A DNA stretch of 64,000 nucleotides, from positions 11,930,019 through 11,994,018 of the forward strand of contig OY987270.1 in the NCBI GenBank assembly GCA_963920665.1. The letters are read 5' to 3'. The notes under the pieces are model-generated. The model saw only the letters and a program-made list of their open reading frames with translations. It was not told the origin of the DNA and did no database searches. A program made the translations under genes and the position numbers. The stretch's first letter is position 1; every line of letters starts with the position of its first letter. Source of the stretch: Straminergon stramineum. Taxonomy: Eukaryota > Streptophyta > Bryopsida > Hypnales > Calliergonaceae. Below are positions 46,889-59,575 of this stretch, one piece after another.

Positions 46889-49461
46889 ATGTTTAATTTG
46901 AAAAATAATGAGCAATCGAGCTTTCATCTTCAAATTAATTCATACCCTTCGAGAATTCATGACTGCCAATGAATTCATTGTACAAACAACTTCTCTAACC
47001 ATCATTCTTATGAAATGTTGATGAAGCAATCCCTTCACTTTATTGTCAAAAAAATTCTTCATGAGAGATGGTCAAACAACATTAGTATTAGATTCAATGG
47101 ATTCTTTGGATTTTTGGCCAACCAACTTTGATTCACATTAGATTTGTTTGGTTTTAATATTAACTAATTATGGGGCACACCATAAACATTTTGCCACTAT
47201 CATGGTACTAAAGCTTACTTTAATTATCATTGATTTGTGGATGGATTTCGTAGACGAGGACTCAAGAGGAAAAAACTTAACTTTCTAAAGGCTACTAAAT
47301 GTGATGATCACATTACTTTCATACTATCTAATTATTGTGATTTTCATCCAACCTTCATTTGAATTTCATTTGAATTTCAACCAACGGTTTACACTAATTA
47401 GACAACATTCATCCAAAATTATTCAAATTAGTATGAGGAGATCATGCACTATTCAACACTTGCACTAATTAAATTAACTATTGTATTAATATAATTGTTG
47501 TAGCATATGTAGCAATGACCCCTTACATAAGAAAGTAAAGAAACAAATTCGATTTTCTTTAGTTTATTGAAACTAGTTTTTAAATTTGGAGGTCCTTTCT
47601 AAGTTTAGATGAAAATGTTTAAGAATAAACATATGTCCATACATACATGAAATCCTAATGAAGGGTGGTGACATTGTATACTTCATGTAATAGAAATGGA
47701 AAAATTTAGGTAATTAATTAATATGACCATTACTATGATGCACATTACATTGATTGAATGTGGTCTATTGACTCTTATGGGCTAATTGGACAAAACACTT
47801 CAAAACTCATAAAAAATTATGACGTTATAAAAAAAGACATGATTTCTTATCATTGTAGATATGTGAAAAGCAAACTTCAAACCCTAAAGTCCAAAGTCAT
47901 TTTGTTGTCAAAAAACACTCAAAATTGCTATTTTCAATGCAAACAATAAATTTTTTAAACAATTGTTGTTTTTACTTATCCAATTGTAGGATCTTGCACT
48001 AGACTAGTACGGGAATCAGGGAATGTATAGAAATTTTTCAGAAACTTTGATCATATCAATCACAAGATATAAGTGTTTAAAGTAAAGAAAATAATAATTT
48101 TGCTCCTAGCCTAACTAGATTATAAGCCTTTGAATCCTATTAATTCAAAATTTTTGTATTGTAGATTGTGAATTGCATTTTATATTGAAGAATTTATTTG
48201 AGAGTTTGGAAAAACATAAATTCATCTCCCCCTAATTTCATTCTTTAAAAAATTGATAAATGAAAGTAGATATGAGATAGAAGGAAATACTAAATTTTGA
48301 TGGCTCTAAGTTGGAATTGGAAGACACTAATCCCAACAATGCGAGTATTTTAGAAAACACATTGAACCATGTGTAAAAGATTGCCCGCAAAACAAGGAGC
48401 TTCTTAACTTTCACATTACTTATCCAAATGGAATGAATCAAACTTTCCACATAGATACAAATACAATCTATATGAAATTTTTAAAAATTAAATTATTTCA
48501 GTTTTTTGTGGATTTTTTGGCTACCCACCCTTGCCTCTTGGGGGCTTATTATGGTAGAACTTTTGCTCTAGGAACCAATTGGAATAAAAAATAAATATAC
48601 CCAAAAGCTAACTAATTTTCCTATCTTGAAAAAAAACTCATAAAATCTCAGCAAATATTGAGATCATCGGTATCCTACATGAGGGTCTGATGTGGCATAA
48701 ATTAAGTCATTATTGTGTAACACTGCCACACGTCATCTTACGATTGGTGTGAGGTGATGTGGCCCCCTGAAAATATGACATGGAAATTCAATTCCAGCAC
48801 TTCTTTGCCGAATTAGACCTCCACGAACAATACTTGCCCAAACCTCCCAGGGGACTCTCGGGACTTCAGGGGTTAAATTTTACGACTATCCTATAGAACA
48901 AGGTAGCAATTCTGCGAACAATGCGCTCATCTCCTTATATGAAAGGATGTCTCAGTGCGATGTGTTCTGTTCCAATTGTTCACTAGATTCAACTTATCCA
49001 ACTCATGTAAGAAAATTCGCAACAGATTTTTTTCTCCTGCAAAATATGATACCCATCTACAGGTGGGTCATATCCTCTGATTGAATCACTATATTGCACG
49101 AAATATCCCCCCTTGATAAACCCAGATCTTCATCTTAACAAAAGAGGTAGGTTAGTTTCATTTACAGTAGAGTAACCACCTGATACCTATGCATCAAAGA
49201 AAATTGCAGGCTGCCAAAGAGCTTAGACAAACTGATCGCACCTGAGAGCATCTCAGAAAGTTTGAAAGGCAGAGAACTCTACAAAATTGGCCTATGAAGG
49301 ACAGTCTAGATTCATACTACTCTGGGGAAGATGACTACCGTAAAACGGTTCAAATTTGGAGAAGGGTGCAATGTCATGAAGCTCAAAAAGCTGCCGCTGC
49401 CATGCAATTAGCACTAAGATTGTACAATTGGGGGATGACTAAGGAGGCCCAAACCAGAAGA
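46889..49461. other. AT-rich intergenic sequence and 3' flank of NUP107
   Basis: No gene was supported. The last few hundred bases (from about 49.0 kb) have more balanced composition and probably include the 3' UTR of NUP107. An open frame at 49294-49524 on the plus strand is antisense to that end and was not called. Confidence 0.45.
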
Positions 49462-52400
49462 TCAGAACTGAGATGCATCCCTTGTAGATTCCATGCTGCA
49501 AATTGTCATTTCTCTTTCCAGTAGAAGGAATTCTTGCAGTTGTCTTTGGCTGAATAGGTGATGAAGAGCTGTCTCCTTGGAAGCAACTAACCCAATAAGA
49601 TCTGTAGATTCAACTTCATCGTCTTCTGCCCCTCGAGAGGCAGCAAGGAAAACCTTCAGCTCCATGCATCGAAGAATGAGCTCTGGTAAACAACACCGCC
49701 GGGACAGGCCTTGCAAAATGTAAGTTGCGGGTGTCCGATGAACCATATTATCATCCCAACGCCATGCGTCCATTGTGATAACTTCCAGAGCAAGGCCAGA
49801 CTGGAAATGAGGCATCTCTCCTTTTGCTGCTAGAGCTAAAATAGAGCCAAGGAGACCCCCATCATCACCAGTGGCCAAGCCCAGTCCATCTCCAGATACA
49901 GGCAAGCACCGTAGTCTGACATCCACACAATTCGAATCTCTTCTACTTGTATCAACTTCAACAGTCAGCTGTCTTAGCAAACCATTGTCTCCACCACAAT
50001 GATGTAATGCACTACTCAAAGTAGTACAGACAGTGGGCTCAGGAGCTAAATATGCTCCGGCGGCTGATATCAGCACAGCTGTGGCGTGAAGCTCTAGCCA
50101 CCCGACCTCCGTGTCAGCACCCACACTAGTGTCCATGCCCGCAAGCCACATACTTCTGTCATTTGTCAGCAAGGCAAATGCTTGTTCAAGGGCTACCCGT
50201 GCAGCCACAATGGCTCTCTCCTTCTCTTCAACTGAGAGATATTCTGCAGGAACTTCGGCATTCATTTGCTCAACATTGACCCAACTTCGGTAAAGACAAT
50301 CACACTCATAATAGTGACTCCAATATTCGAACTCTTGCATGCTCTCTTGCATACGATCGGGATGGTCCAGAGAAGCAAGAATATCTGGAGCCTGCTTCAA
50401 GGGCTCAGCCAAAAGGCTCAGAAGTCTATGAGGTCCTGCAGGGACCACTGTTGTACGCAGCAATGATGTCAAGGCAAACTCACGGAACAAAAGGTTGCTA
50501 TGTTCAAGAGCCCGTGCCAGTAACTCTGCTCGTATACGCTCAATATCCGGCACAGTTCCAGAAGGAGTAAAACATAGCCATTGTACAGCTTGTGCCTTTT
50601 GGGCGCTTTGCAGTTGTCGCAGTTCTCCAGTACCTTGCCCTGACCCCTCCTCCTTCACTACGGCTTGCATACCAGGCCTGATCTCTCGAGATTTGCTTAA
50701 TACCCTGCAGACCAGCCGAGTACACAGCATGGTTAAATATCTGACAACTTATAAGACGCAAATGGTTGCTTCTAGGCTTCCCAGCGAGATGTTATACACC
50801 ACAGAACGCAATGTCATGTGCATAGCCAGCACATCTTGACGATTGCAGCCTACAACTGTATCTTCACCCTTCTCACTCAAAAGATCAACCCTAAAACTGC
50901 TCTCTAAGATATGTCCATACAAAATATTAACCAAAACCTGATTAAAGAAGTTGTCATTACAACTTCATGAACACCTCCGTCATTACCAGTACCGGTCACA
51001 TACAAATGTATCAGCACTAAAACTGCGTACGCAGATTGCGAGTAAGATTTAAAACCATCACTCAAAGAATTAGCAAGATGAAAAGCAGAAATTCGAGAGA
51101 AATTCAACAGAAGACGAGTTTAACAAAATGCAACTAGGTTCTCGTCTTCACAAGATTTCAAAACTAATAAAAGGGACGGGACAATTGATTATGATAAGAA
51201 AAGAGAGGTCACTTACTTGTCAAGTATGTCTGATACGCAGCCCTTGCTGGCGTCACTGTCAGGGAAAAAGGGCAGAAACTCGATCGCTGTACGGAAAATC
51301 TTGTATTTGACGGGCACGGGATCGTTTTGTCGGAGATCCATGAAATTCACAAAGAGCTCCACACACAAATGAGGAGCCAATTGGGATGCGTACACTCCCA
51401 CAAGGTCTTCCTGATGCTCGGTAAAGAGAAAAATCACATAACCATTCAGAATGAGGTCTCCTACAATCCTCAGCTTCTCGGCCACTATATCATCTGTGGT
51501 ATCTGCCAAAATGCGTCGAAGTACAAGGACCAAGTGAGCCCCAAAACGAATGATCTGTGGATGACCATGAAATTTTATCGTGCTGTCCTTAGGAATGGTC
51601 CAATCTTTGAGCAAATCAAGAAGGTGTGAAAAATCCCCAATAATAAGGTCCATCTGTACCAGCCTCTGCTGCTCTTTACAGCTCCGCTTCACATTTTCAT
51701 GTACTAAATCTCCAGAGTGCAGTTTCTGAAACATTCCTACGAGGTCACGGGGTTGCTGATCCAGCACAGGTTGAGGCCAGCTGTGGGGTCCCTCCGAAAC
51801 TTCCATACTTGCATCGCCTCGTCCATTCTGTGCTGCACCTCTAGCCCTTCCCTTGCGAACTTTCGGAGGATGCCGTTGTACAAGCTCAGCATCCACTTGC
51901 GTATCGAGCCACGAACGTGCTAATGCCCAGCACGCTGATTCCCAGTCAAAACAAACAGGGAGCATACGCCTCACATTGCCACATTGCGACGCATACACAG
52001 CAGCTTCGTGCTTGGCCTCGTCGCCCCGTTCGCCAATTTTGTCGGAAGCAATAAAACAAGCCCATTTCCATAACCTCCGCTGATGCGCAATGCCACTCTC
52101 GAGCTCGAGAGCTTGCAGCGCGCGGTCCTTGCCAGAACTGCAAAAAGCCTCCACAGATGGAGACGGCCCGAGTTCCCCACAACCACCAAGACTAGCGGCC
52201 CTCCAGGGCTGGCCTGCACTGCGACAGAGTTCCCGAGCTTCTCCCAATCGACCAGCCCGCAGCAACTTCCACACATCCTCCAGCAAATCCTCTTCCAGCT
52301 TCTGATCCTCAGGATGCAAACGAGCGTGTTCTCGTGTAGGAGCATCGGGATCCACATTCTGAACAAGAGTGGCATGTCCAGCATGCTTTCGGATAGCTCG

Positions 52401-53372
52401 CTGCGTCTGATGCCACACCCCAAGCTTCTGCATATACGATCCGGCATACCAACCCTTATGCTTCTTCTGATAATCCAGATCCTTAGAAGCCATAGTCTCT
52501 AACCACTGCACAATGCGCATACACTGCTGAGCAAAAGGCTCCGACATGACGAATTGAACAGCCTCCTGCGTTGAAGTGGCAGGATAAACTAAAGGATCAT
52601 CGGCGTAAATCTCCTGCGCTTCCTTCCCGAACAAATACCACAGAAGAGACCACGTCCCGGACTCCGCGTGAAGCATTTGTGCAGTGTGCCTCATTAACCG
52701 TTCCTCCGTCACACGATGCCCTTCGGAAGCCTCCTCCTTCACCACTTGCGCTAGGTCATGACAGGTCACTTCACATTGCTCCATGAACTCGGGCAGCGAA
52801 AGCTCGTCTTGCAACGCCGCATTCGTCATGGACGCAAACCTACCGTAGCTCTGTTCGGCGCTATCCGGCAACTCATCTCCAATCCCGGGCTCCTGCTTCA
52901 CTTTGCGTAAAACCACCGGGGTTTTACTCACCACGGGAGGTTTCACATCCTCCTCGTCCTCTTCATCAAATCGACTCCCCATCCACGGTGGCTGCTGCTG
53001 GTCCTCCTCGTCGTCAAAGCTCATAGGGCTACTCATCAAAAACTCAGCTCGACTACCTCGTAACCCCCGTTTGGCCGAGGTCCTCGCGGGCGTCCGATAC
53101 TCTCCCGGGAAAGACGAATGCATCATCTGCCGTGAAACCGACGGCGGCGAAGACATGGCCGCCAATGGATCGCGCATGTCGCGCAACGACATCGACGGAG
53201 TGGTGTCCGCACTCCAAATCGTCGGCCGCAATGGCGAAGGGACCTCGCCCTTCGATTTTCGGCGTCGGTAGCGACGATATTGTTCCCGAGGCGCAGCGGG
53301 ATCGAAATCAGGCCGCGTGGCGGCCGTCGTCGCGCCTTGACTCCCTTCGCCCTCGTCCGCCTCTCTGCCCAT
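49462..53372 (-). CDS. NUP107: Nuclear pore complex protein NUP107
   Basis: Alpha-solenoid scaffold nucleoporin of the Y (Nup107-160) complex. Two exons only: 51217-53372 and 49462-50704, with a 512-bp intron of GTAAGT...CTGCAG type. Together they make 3,399 bp and 1,132 residues, near the plant length I remember (about 1,080). The joining phase gives SDILDK-VLSKSREIRPG, as in other Nup107 proteins. The first 150 residues are basic/Ser-rich and disordered. Diagnostic segments are ESGTWSLLWYLFGKEAQE, DPDAPTREHARLHPEDQK and EDVWKLLRAGRLGEARELCR followed by SAGQPWRAASLGG. The C-terminus ends LLLEREMTICSMES. Only one intron in such a long gene is odd beside neighbours with 6 to 11 introns. A 111-codon ATG-initiated frame lies just upstream (53406-53741). 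Confidence 0.94.
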
Positions 53373-54019
53373 GGCCCCTCCTGCAATCTTCAGCTGAGCC
53401 CTAGACTACTTCAAGAAACGCTCCCCACTCTCCTCAGTGCGAGCCATAGGGTTCCTCACGAAGTGCACAATGGACATTGCTGAAGGTGGAGATTGATTGC
53501 AAGGGGGAAGGGAAGCACGCCGAGAGCGAGCGAGGGAATGCGAGATAACTTCACTTACAGTTCGAAATCGGGTGAGGGTCGTGACATTGTCACGGCGCCA
53601 GGACGGACTGACGGAGTGGATACGAAAGAGCGATTCGGTGTGAACCCGCTGGGTTTTGGCGAGCTTCCAAAATTTTGGTGAATCTAAGTTATCATAGATT
53701 GCATCAGTTGGAGCTGGCTGTTCTTTCACAATTTCATCCATGTGTCGTTGGCCCAGTTTTCATCATGCTTTTGTTTTTTCATTTTATTGGCTCTGTCCTT
53801 TGGACAAAGACTATGGCATCGACTTCTCATCGACTTTGGTTTCTAAATGTCCAAATCTTATCTACAACCGCATTCACACTATAAAACACTCTCATTCACA
53901 TTGCGCAATGTATTTGGAGATGAGCTAGAATCCCCAAGAAACAAAATCCGTGCACTTAACTTAGTAAATTAGCATTTTCAAAAAAAGGATCTTTTTTGGA
54001 TTTATTACAAAAAATCTCA
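53373..54019 (-). promoter_or_regulatory. Upstream region of NUP107, with possible uORF
   Basis: A minus-strand frame from ATG at 53741 to a stop at 53406 (111 codons) ends 33 bp before the NUP107 start codon. It could be an upstream ORF if the leader is that long; its product has no recognisable family. Otherwise no clear promoter motif was seen. Confidence 0.3.
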
Positions 54020-54250
54020 CCTAGTCTAGACAATGAAAGATGTCTAAGCTAAGTAAGTATATGCTATGTAAGAAAGTCTAATCTATAGAAGTCTATGCTA
54101 TATAAGTCTATTGTGTAAGTCTAAGCTATGTAAATCTAACCTAAATAAGTCTATGCTATGTAAATATAACTTAAATAAGTTTGTGCTATGTAAGTCTATT
54201 ACATAAGTCTAAGCTATGTAAGCCTAACCTATGCTAGTCTAAACTATTTC
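54020..54250. repeat. Degenerate minisatellite, AAGTCTA(T)GCTATGT units
   Basis: About 15 imperfect head-to-tail units built from AAGTCTAAGCTATGT, AAGTCTATGCTATGT and shorter AAGTCTATT variants fill this stretch. Unit length varies around 13-17 bp. Confidence 0.8.
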
Positions 54251-54560
54251 ATAGGACTCTAACATTTGATTTGATATCCAAACAAACTAAAAAATAATTG
54301 AAATTTTGAATAATAAAATAAAAAATGAAAAATAAATTCAAAGGGGTCCAACTAGTTGGACCTCCCTTCCTACCCCCCCAACCCCCCACACACTTCTGAA
54401 CCCCCCTACTAGTCGACCCACTTACAACTAGCTAATTGCAAATAGTTTCAATCCTTGCTTCCTAACATAAGTTTAATTTCCCTACTATCAATATTATTAT
54501 TCACCTCAGAAAAAGCCTCACAATCACACCATTCTTGTTTTGTAATAATTTACCTATAGT

Positions 54561-54788
54561 TTGACCCTCAAAGGACGGACTAGTGACTGTGGAAATCATC
54601 CCTTTTGGAATTGTGTGACATAATTAGTCTACTTTAAAAAAAATATTCATTAGAAGTCAAACTATTGTACAAGATCTTTCCTTTTTGCATAAAATTCCAT
54701 GGATGAACAATTGCACTTTTGTCCTACAAAGAAAGATTCTTTGTCTACCATTGATCAAAAAACGTCTTCCGCATCATTTATGGGTTAA
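54561..54788. mobile_element. TTAACCC-ended MITE, copy 2 (inverted)
   Basis: Reverse-orientation copy of the family at 44498 and 59576. Its first end is decayed (TTGACCCTCAAA), the other is GGGTTAA. Shared internal words include GTCAAACTATTGTACAAGATC. Confidence 0.75.
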
Positions 54789-56465
54789 TAAAAATTACTG
54801 CAAAGATGTATACTTAAATGTTCAATAAATGGGGCCCATGGGGAATTAGCATTAGTAGAGGGGAGATTTATACTCATGGGAGAGAAGAACTCTAAGAAGT
54901 GATTTCTACTTCTAGAATTTATATTAAAACTTTTGAATACACAATATTCATTGTTTCCGCTATAGGTCCAAAAAGAAGCACTTATAATGAATGAATGGAT
55001 GTTGTTTCAAAAAGTACTACGTACAATTGACCATGGGAAAACACCTAAGTCTACAAATCTACACTTACATTTTTAATAAATTGACCATGAGATTTGTTGA
55101 TTGTCATGGCAAAAGTCAATTCTACAAGAAATTATCATCTAGAGAATTTGAAAGGTACTTCTATTGTTATTGGTTGCTAGTAGTTTAATTCTTGGAATGA
55201 ATGTAGTTTCTCATGCATGACTTCGAATTAAAATTCAAGCTTCAAAGACACAATTGCTTAGGCATGTCACTAAAAGGCAAGAACCATTACAAAGATAATA
55301 TTTTGGAGCAAGATTCTAAAGCAACATGATAGGACATGCAACCTTAAGTTGAAGCTTTGAATGTGACAATCCAAAAAACTCTAACGAATTGAGGTATTTA
55401 ATAAGATATATATTATAATTGTTAGCACCCACCTCTAGGATTGTAATGTCTACACTCAAGAATGTTAGTGACACCCATGGGAATATTTGAAGGACCTTTT
55501 TGTTGATATTGTCAACAACCTCATTTTGAGTTGATAAAATTATTTTTTCTTATAAATATTCATCATTTTTAAACGGAATATTGTATATACCACCATAAAT
55601 TTCTTGAATGAAAGACACCACTCCTTGACGAGTTATTATTTATTCATGTAGCATAATGCAACCATTTGAAATAGTTGGAACTTGACCACTTCCAACTTCA
55701 AGGAGGCAATTTGAATTTTATTTATTTTTCAAACCTATTGCACCTAAGTACATATATATAATTTATTGTAATCTTTGTATGCAGATTCTTAGCTAGAACA
55801 TTAATCTTTGAAGTGAAGCAACTACTATTTAATTGTACTCTTGAATCTTTGATAATAACTACCATAGATGTTGGGCACAATTGGTAGAAATTGTTTATTT
55901 TAAAGAATGCCAAAAATGAAATAAAATGAAAAAGAGAAATTGTTAAATTCAGCAAAAATTAGATCACGAAGTTGTCAAAAATAAAGAAGATGTCCACATT
56001 TGTCCAATCACCATCTACTATCAATTTGACTTTCTGAAGGCAAAATGATAGATTTACTTCATTGAAACTCATTTAGATTGAAAGGTGAAGAGATTAATTT
56101 ACAATGAAATCAATTGTCCAAAGGGTATAGAATAATTTGAAGATGAGAGCTTGACCACTTGTTTCACTTACTACTACCCCACTTGTAGAAAGACCTTCTC
56201 TTTCCACTTTAGAATACGTCAATTTTTAGTGGCTTAAGAAGCCTTTTGATGAATACTTTGAAATTCATTCTATTAGAATGCTATATATATATATAGTAGT
56301 TAAATTTTAGAATGTTAAATCTACTTTGGGAACTTTAATTAATTATTCTAAAGCAAAGTTCTAATTTTGCCTTACAACTATAGTAGTAGAATTTGATAGA
56401 AGTCACCTCCCAAAACTACAATCATACCTTCAAAATCCATATCATTGTCACAAAGGTCACACAAT
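54789..56465. other. AT-rich intergenic sequence
   Basis: No gene recognised. Short microsatellite TA runs occur at about 55.41 and 56.28 kb. Confidence 0.4.
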
Positions 56466-56977
56466 TACTACTTAAAAAACCCATGACCAAAACAACAAAA
56501 CCGGAACCAAAAGTGTTGTTTGGTTTTGTTGTTTTGGTCATGTTGTCCCAATCAAAATTACATTGAAATCAATTGTTCAATTTTGTTGATTTAGACCAAA
56601 AAATTATTTTAAATATTAAATATTGCCTCATCGACAATGTGGCCAATTGCCACGTCAGCAAGGTTAAGTGCTATGTCAATATGTGTTGGCACTAGGTTTT
56701 GAATTGAATTTAACTTGAATTTAAGACCTTGCCTTTGCCAATTGCATTTTTCAACCAATAGACTATGGTTGAATTTGCATGTGCACGTATAAATAATAAA
56801 TTATTATTCAAAAAATTATTGTTTTGGTCCAAAAAAATTTTGGAGTGCCTTGAACAATAGAAATCTATCAATGTCTCTACAAGATTTTGTTAAATTAATC
56901 AAGTTGTGACTACCAATGCCCAGAACAATAGAAAATTGTTAATTTTATGTTGTTTTGGTCATAGTTTTCTAGTAGTG
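56466..56977. mobile_element. Non-autonomous CACTA-type element with AAT target duplication
   Basis: The right end is CACTACTAGAAAACTATGAC on the reverse strand; the left end is the degenerate TACTACTTAAAAAACCCATG. Direct AAT repeats flank it at 56463-56465 and 56978-56980, the 3-bp duplication expected of CACTA (En/Spm) elements. The subterminal motif CCAAAACAACA and its inverse recur inside, including a perfect 21-bp-stem hairpin at 56482-56502 / 56522-56542. At 512 bp there is no room for a transposase. Confidence 0.85.
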
Positions 56978-56999
56978 AATGTATAGTCAACTACCTCAA

Positions 57000-58365
57000 G
57001 ACAATGATGGTATTACATTGGTACTTCATCCTAAATGATCAAAGATGCCTTCATAGAAGATCTATACAATCTAACATTTCATTAATTGCACATATTGAAT
57101 CTTCATTGCCATTTCAATTGGAAGGAAGAAGGTTGAATGGATTGTTCATCCACCATCAAGCTAGGAGAATTGCAACAATATCAAACAATGCTACAAGTTT
57201 TGTTGTAGTTGTATTATATACATATGTTTTTCTTGGTCCATTAAGAAGAGATGTCCTTCTACTATGTTCATTTATCAATGTTATGACTTCTTGATAAACA
57301 ATAGTTTATTTTGCGTTCATTTAGATATACATTCATTGATGATAGGCATAAGATCATCTTGATTCCAATCACATTGTTTAGCAATCAAAGGATTGAAATG
57401 ATGAAGGTTCTAAGAAATTATCGATTATGGCATTCATGGTATGTTGGCTAAAGATTTTTTGTACTTGTTTCTTAAAATCTCATTGATAAGAAACAATCTA
57501 TATTTGAGTACTTGATGCTCACTAGAGTTCTCCAATTGTTGTATTTGTAGACAATTTCTTAGATCATCACAAGATTGATGCTGAAATTGTTGCCACAAAT
57601 TTGTAGGTTCGTTTTGTGAGCAATGAATGAGTATGAGACAAATAAAACTCATAGTTACGATCTTGATTGCATGACAAAAGCTTTTTATAGACATGAAATC
57701 TACTCTCCTTCATTTTCCAACAATCTTCTCACTAAACATGACTCTTTAAATGTATTGTAAAGATGACCATCCAATGTTTGAAGATCTTTGTATGATATTG
57801 GTCTAAGAACAATTGTCAAAAGTAAATATAAGTAATATCTTTCTCCAGCAATTAAATCAACAAAGTATAGTCTTTCCAATGGAAAACCAAATCGTCTAGG
57901 GGTCCATTACTTCGTAGTTTTTTTTCCATAGATAGTGTTTGAGAAACTCCAAACATGTGTATTGCCAAGCATTTACATCTTTAGCACATCTTGCAAAAAA
58001 CCAAGTCAATGTGGTAGTCTTGCACCTTGCTCTTCAAAGAACTTTTGCAACATCGTCCTCGTGATTGAAGACCACTCTATGCATCCTTGGCAAATGGAAA
58101 GCATGTCACACCACATTAGGGTATTCTTTATGCATATCCATTGCAAAAAGTTACCAAACACCTTTAGGGGCACTAATATATCAAGCATCCAAGTATTGGT
58201 CTATTTCATTAGGTTCATGACCGAAATGCATAGTTGTACAATCATTACCTTTATAAATATATTTTATTGCAGAAATTGAAGTACAAACTTCAATGTTGAT
58301 GTCACAACCATATCTTTGAGAAAAATATGGATTGTAAGGTACAACGTCTCAATTATTGACTAAAA
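57000..58365 (-). pseudogene. Decayed Helitron replicase/helicase fragment
   Basis: On the minus strand, fragments in order match the Helitron Rep/helicase protein: YNPYFSQRYGCDINIEVC then AIKYIYKYIYKGND (about 58.35-58.23 kb), QYLDA*YISAP, a damaged LLLTIVLRPISYKDLQTLDG near 57.8 kb, then LWQQFQHQSCDDLRNCL and KYRLFLINEILRNKYKKSL (57.6-57.43 kb), and a relic of the helicase Walker A, LNGPRKTYVYNTT, near 57.23 kb. Many stops and frameshifts interrupt it, so it is dead. The Rep HUH motif lies before the preserved part and was not found. The Helitron ends (5' TC, 3' hairpin-CTRR) were not located. Confidence 0.8.
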
Positions 58366-59243
58366 TGCCAATAAAAGCCCTCTAAAGACTCTCAAAAGAC
58401 AAGATTCAAATTTTAAGTAATTTAAATAGATTCATGTATAGAAGCCACATGCTCTATTCCAAATAGGATCTACTAACTAAACATGCAATCACACATTCAC
58501 ATATATCCCTCACACAAATTTTTATTGTTATTTCAACAATAAACTTGTTAGACCTTCTATATGACACACACAAGCAAAATCAACCATTAAATACACTCCA
58601 ATTTGGTTATGTGACACACAAAGTAAAAACTTACATCCAAGCACACATTAGATAGAACAAACTTCAATTAGCTAGCACACTTAGCACAACATTCTAACAT
58701 GACAATAATCCAATTTAATACATACAATTAAACAACAATCATCCACTTGGATTAATACTACCACACACAAATGATAAGAATCCCAACTTAGACACCATAT
58801 TTCAAGACATAACACATTTATAATTTTCAACTAGACATTTTTTGTACACTAGAAACTTACACTCAAACCCAAATTTTACACTCAATAAATATTCAATATA
58901 ACACATATCCAATTCGTCACACAATTTCTACACCATGTTCATCAATAACAACTAGGCAATCATATTAGATTTGCACAAGAACAACTTTGAATTCAGTAAA
59001 TTCAATGAAAAGTTCAATATCTTTTGTTTTTTGACCTAGTCTACTTCACATTGCTATAAAAATTCAATTTTAAGAATTTTTTTGATCTATAAGGTGGATA
59101 TTAAACTAAACTTTTTGTTCTTCATTTCTTTAATTAAAGTCAAAACAGAAGAAATCATCTTTAGACTTGATCATCTTCTAAAGTAAAGATGACAAGAAAT
59201 TTGACACAAATGATAAATGACCGGAAGGGATTATAGTAGTACT
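58366..59243. other. AT-rich sequence with a dispersed repeat copy
   Basis: 58450-58950 is CA/ACAC-rich AT DNA without features. About 58960-59190 is the second copy of the dispersed repeat described at 16240-16700. Confidence 0.45.
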
Positions 59244-59543
59244 ATCATCACAAAGTTTAGAACTTGTGGTTTGTCAATAATTCTCATATGGTTATTGTTG
59301 TTTCATGGGTTTGCACATTAATATACAATTTAGTGCATCATTACGATGCATTACTTTACAATTTATTGCACTATTATGATGCATTACTTGCAATTGAAAG
59401 TAATGTATCGTAACAATGCGATAAATTGTACAATAATGCATCGTAACAATGTGCTAAATTGTATATTAACATGCAAACCCGTGAAACAACAATAATCACA
59501 TGAAAACTATTGACAAACCACAAGTTCTAAACTTTGTGATGAT
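59244..59543. mobile_element. Full-length foldback MITE (300 bp)
   Basis: The two halves are inverted copies over about 145 bp each, from ATCATCACAAAGTTTAGAAC at both ends to a central GCAATTG. Inside each arm a 32-bp unit (TACAATTTAGTGCATCATTA...) is tandemly repeated twice. Non-coding. Only 32 bp separate it from the next MITE. Confidence 0.85.
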
Positions 59544-59575
59544 GGGATCGAGGGAGTAGTCTAAAGTAACTTTTA

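Noticed and set aside
50904..51107. Possible extra exon inside the NUP107 intron
   Set aside because: Reading phase from exon 1 to exon 2 is exact without it and reconstitutes the conserved Nup107 sequence.
57935..58279. 114-codon plus-strand frame
   Set aside because: Antisense shadow of the Helitron helicase relic on the minus strand.
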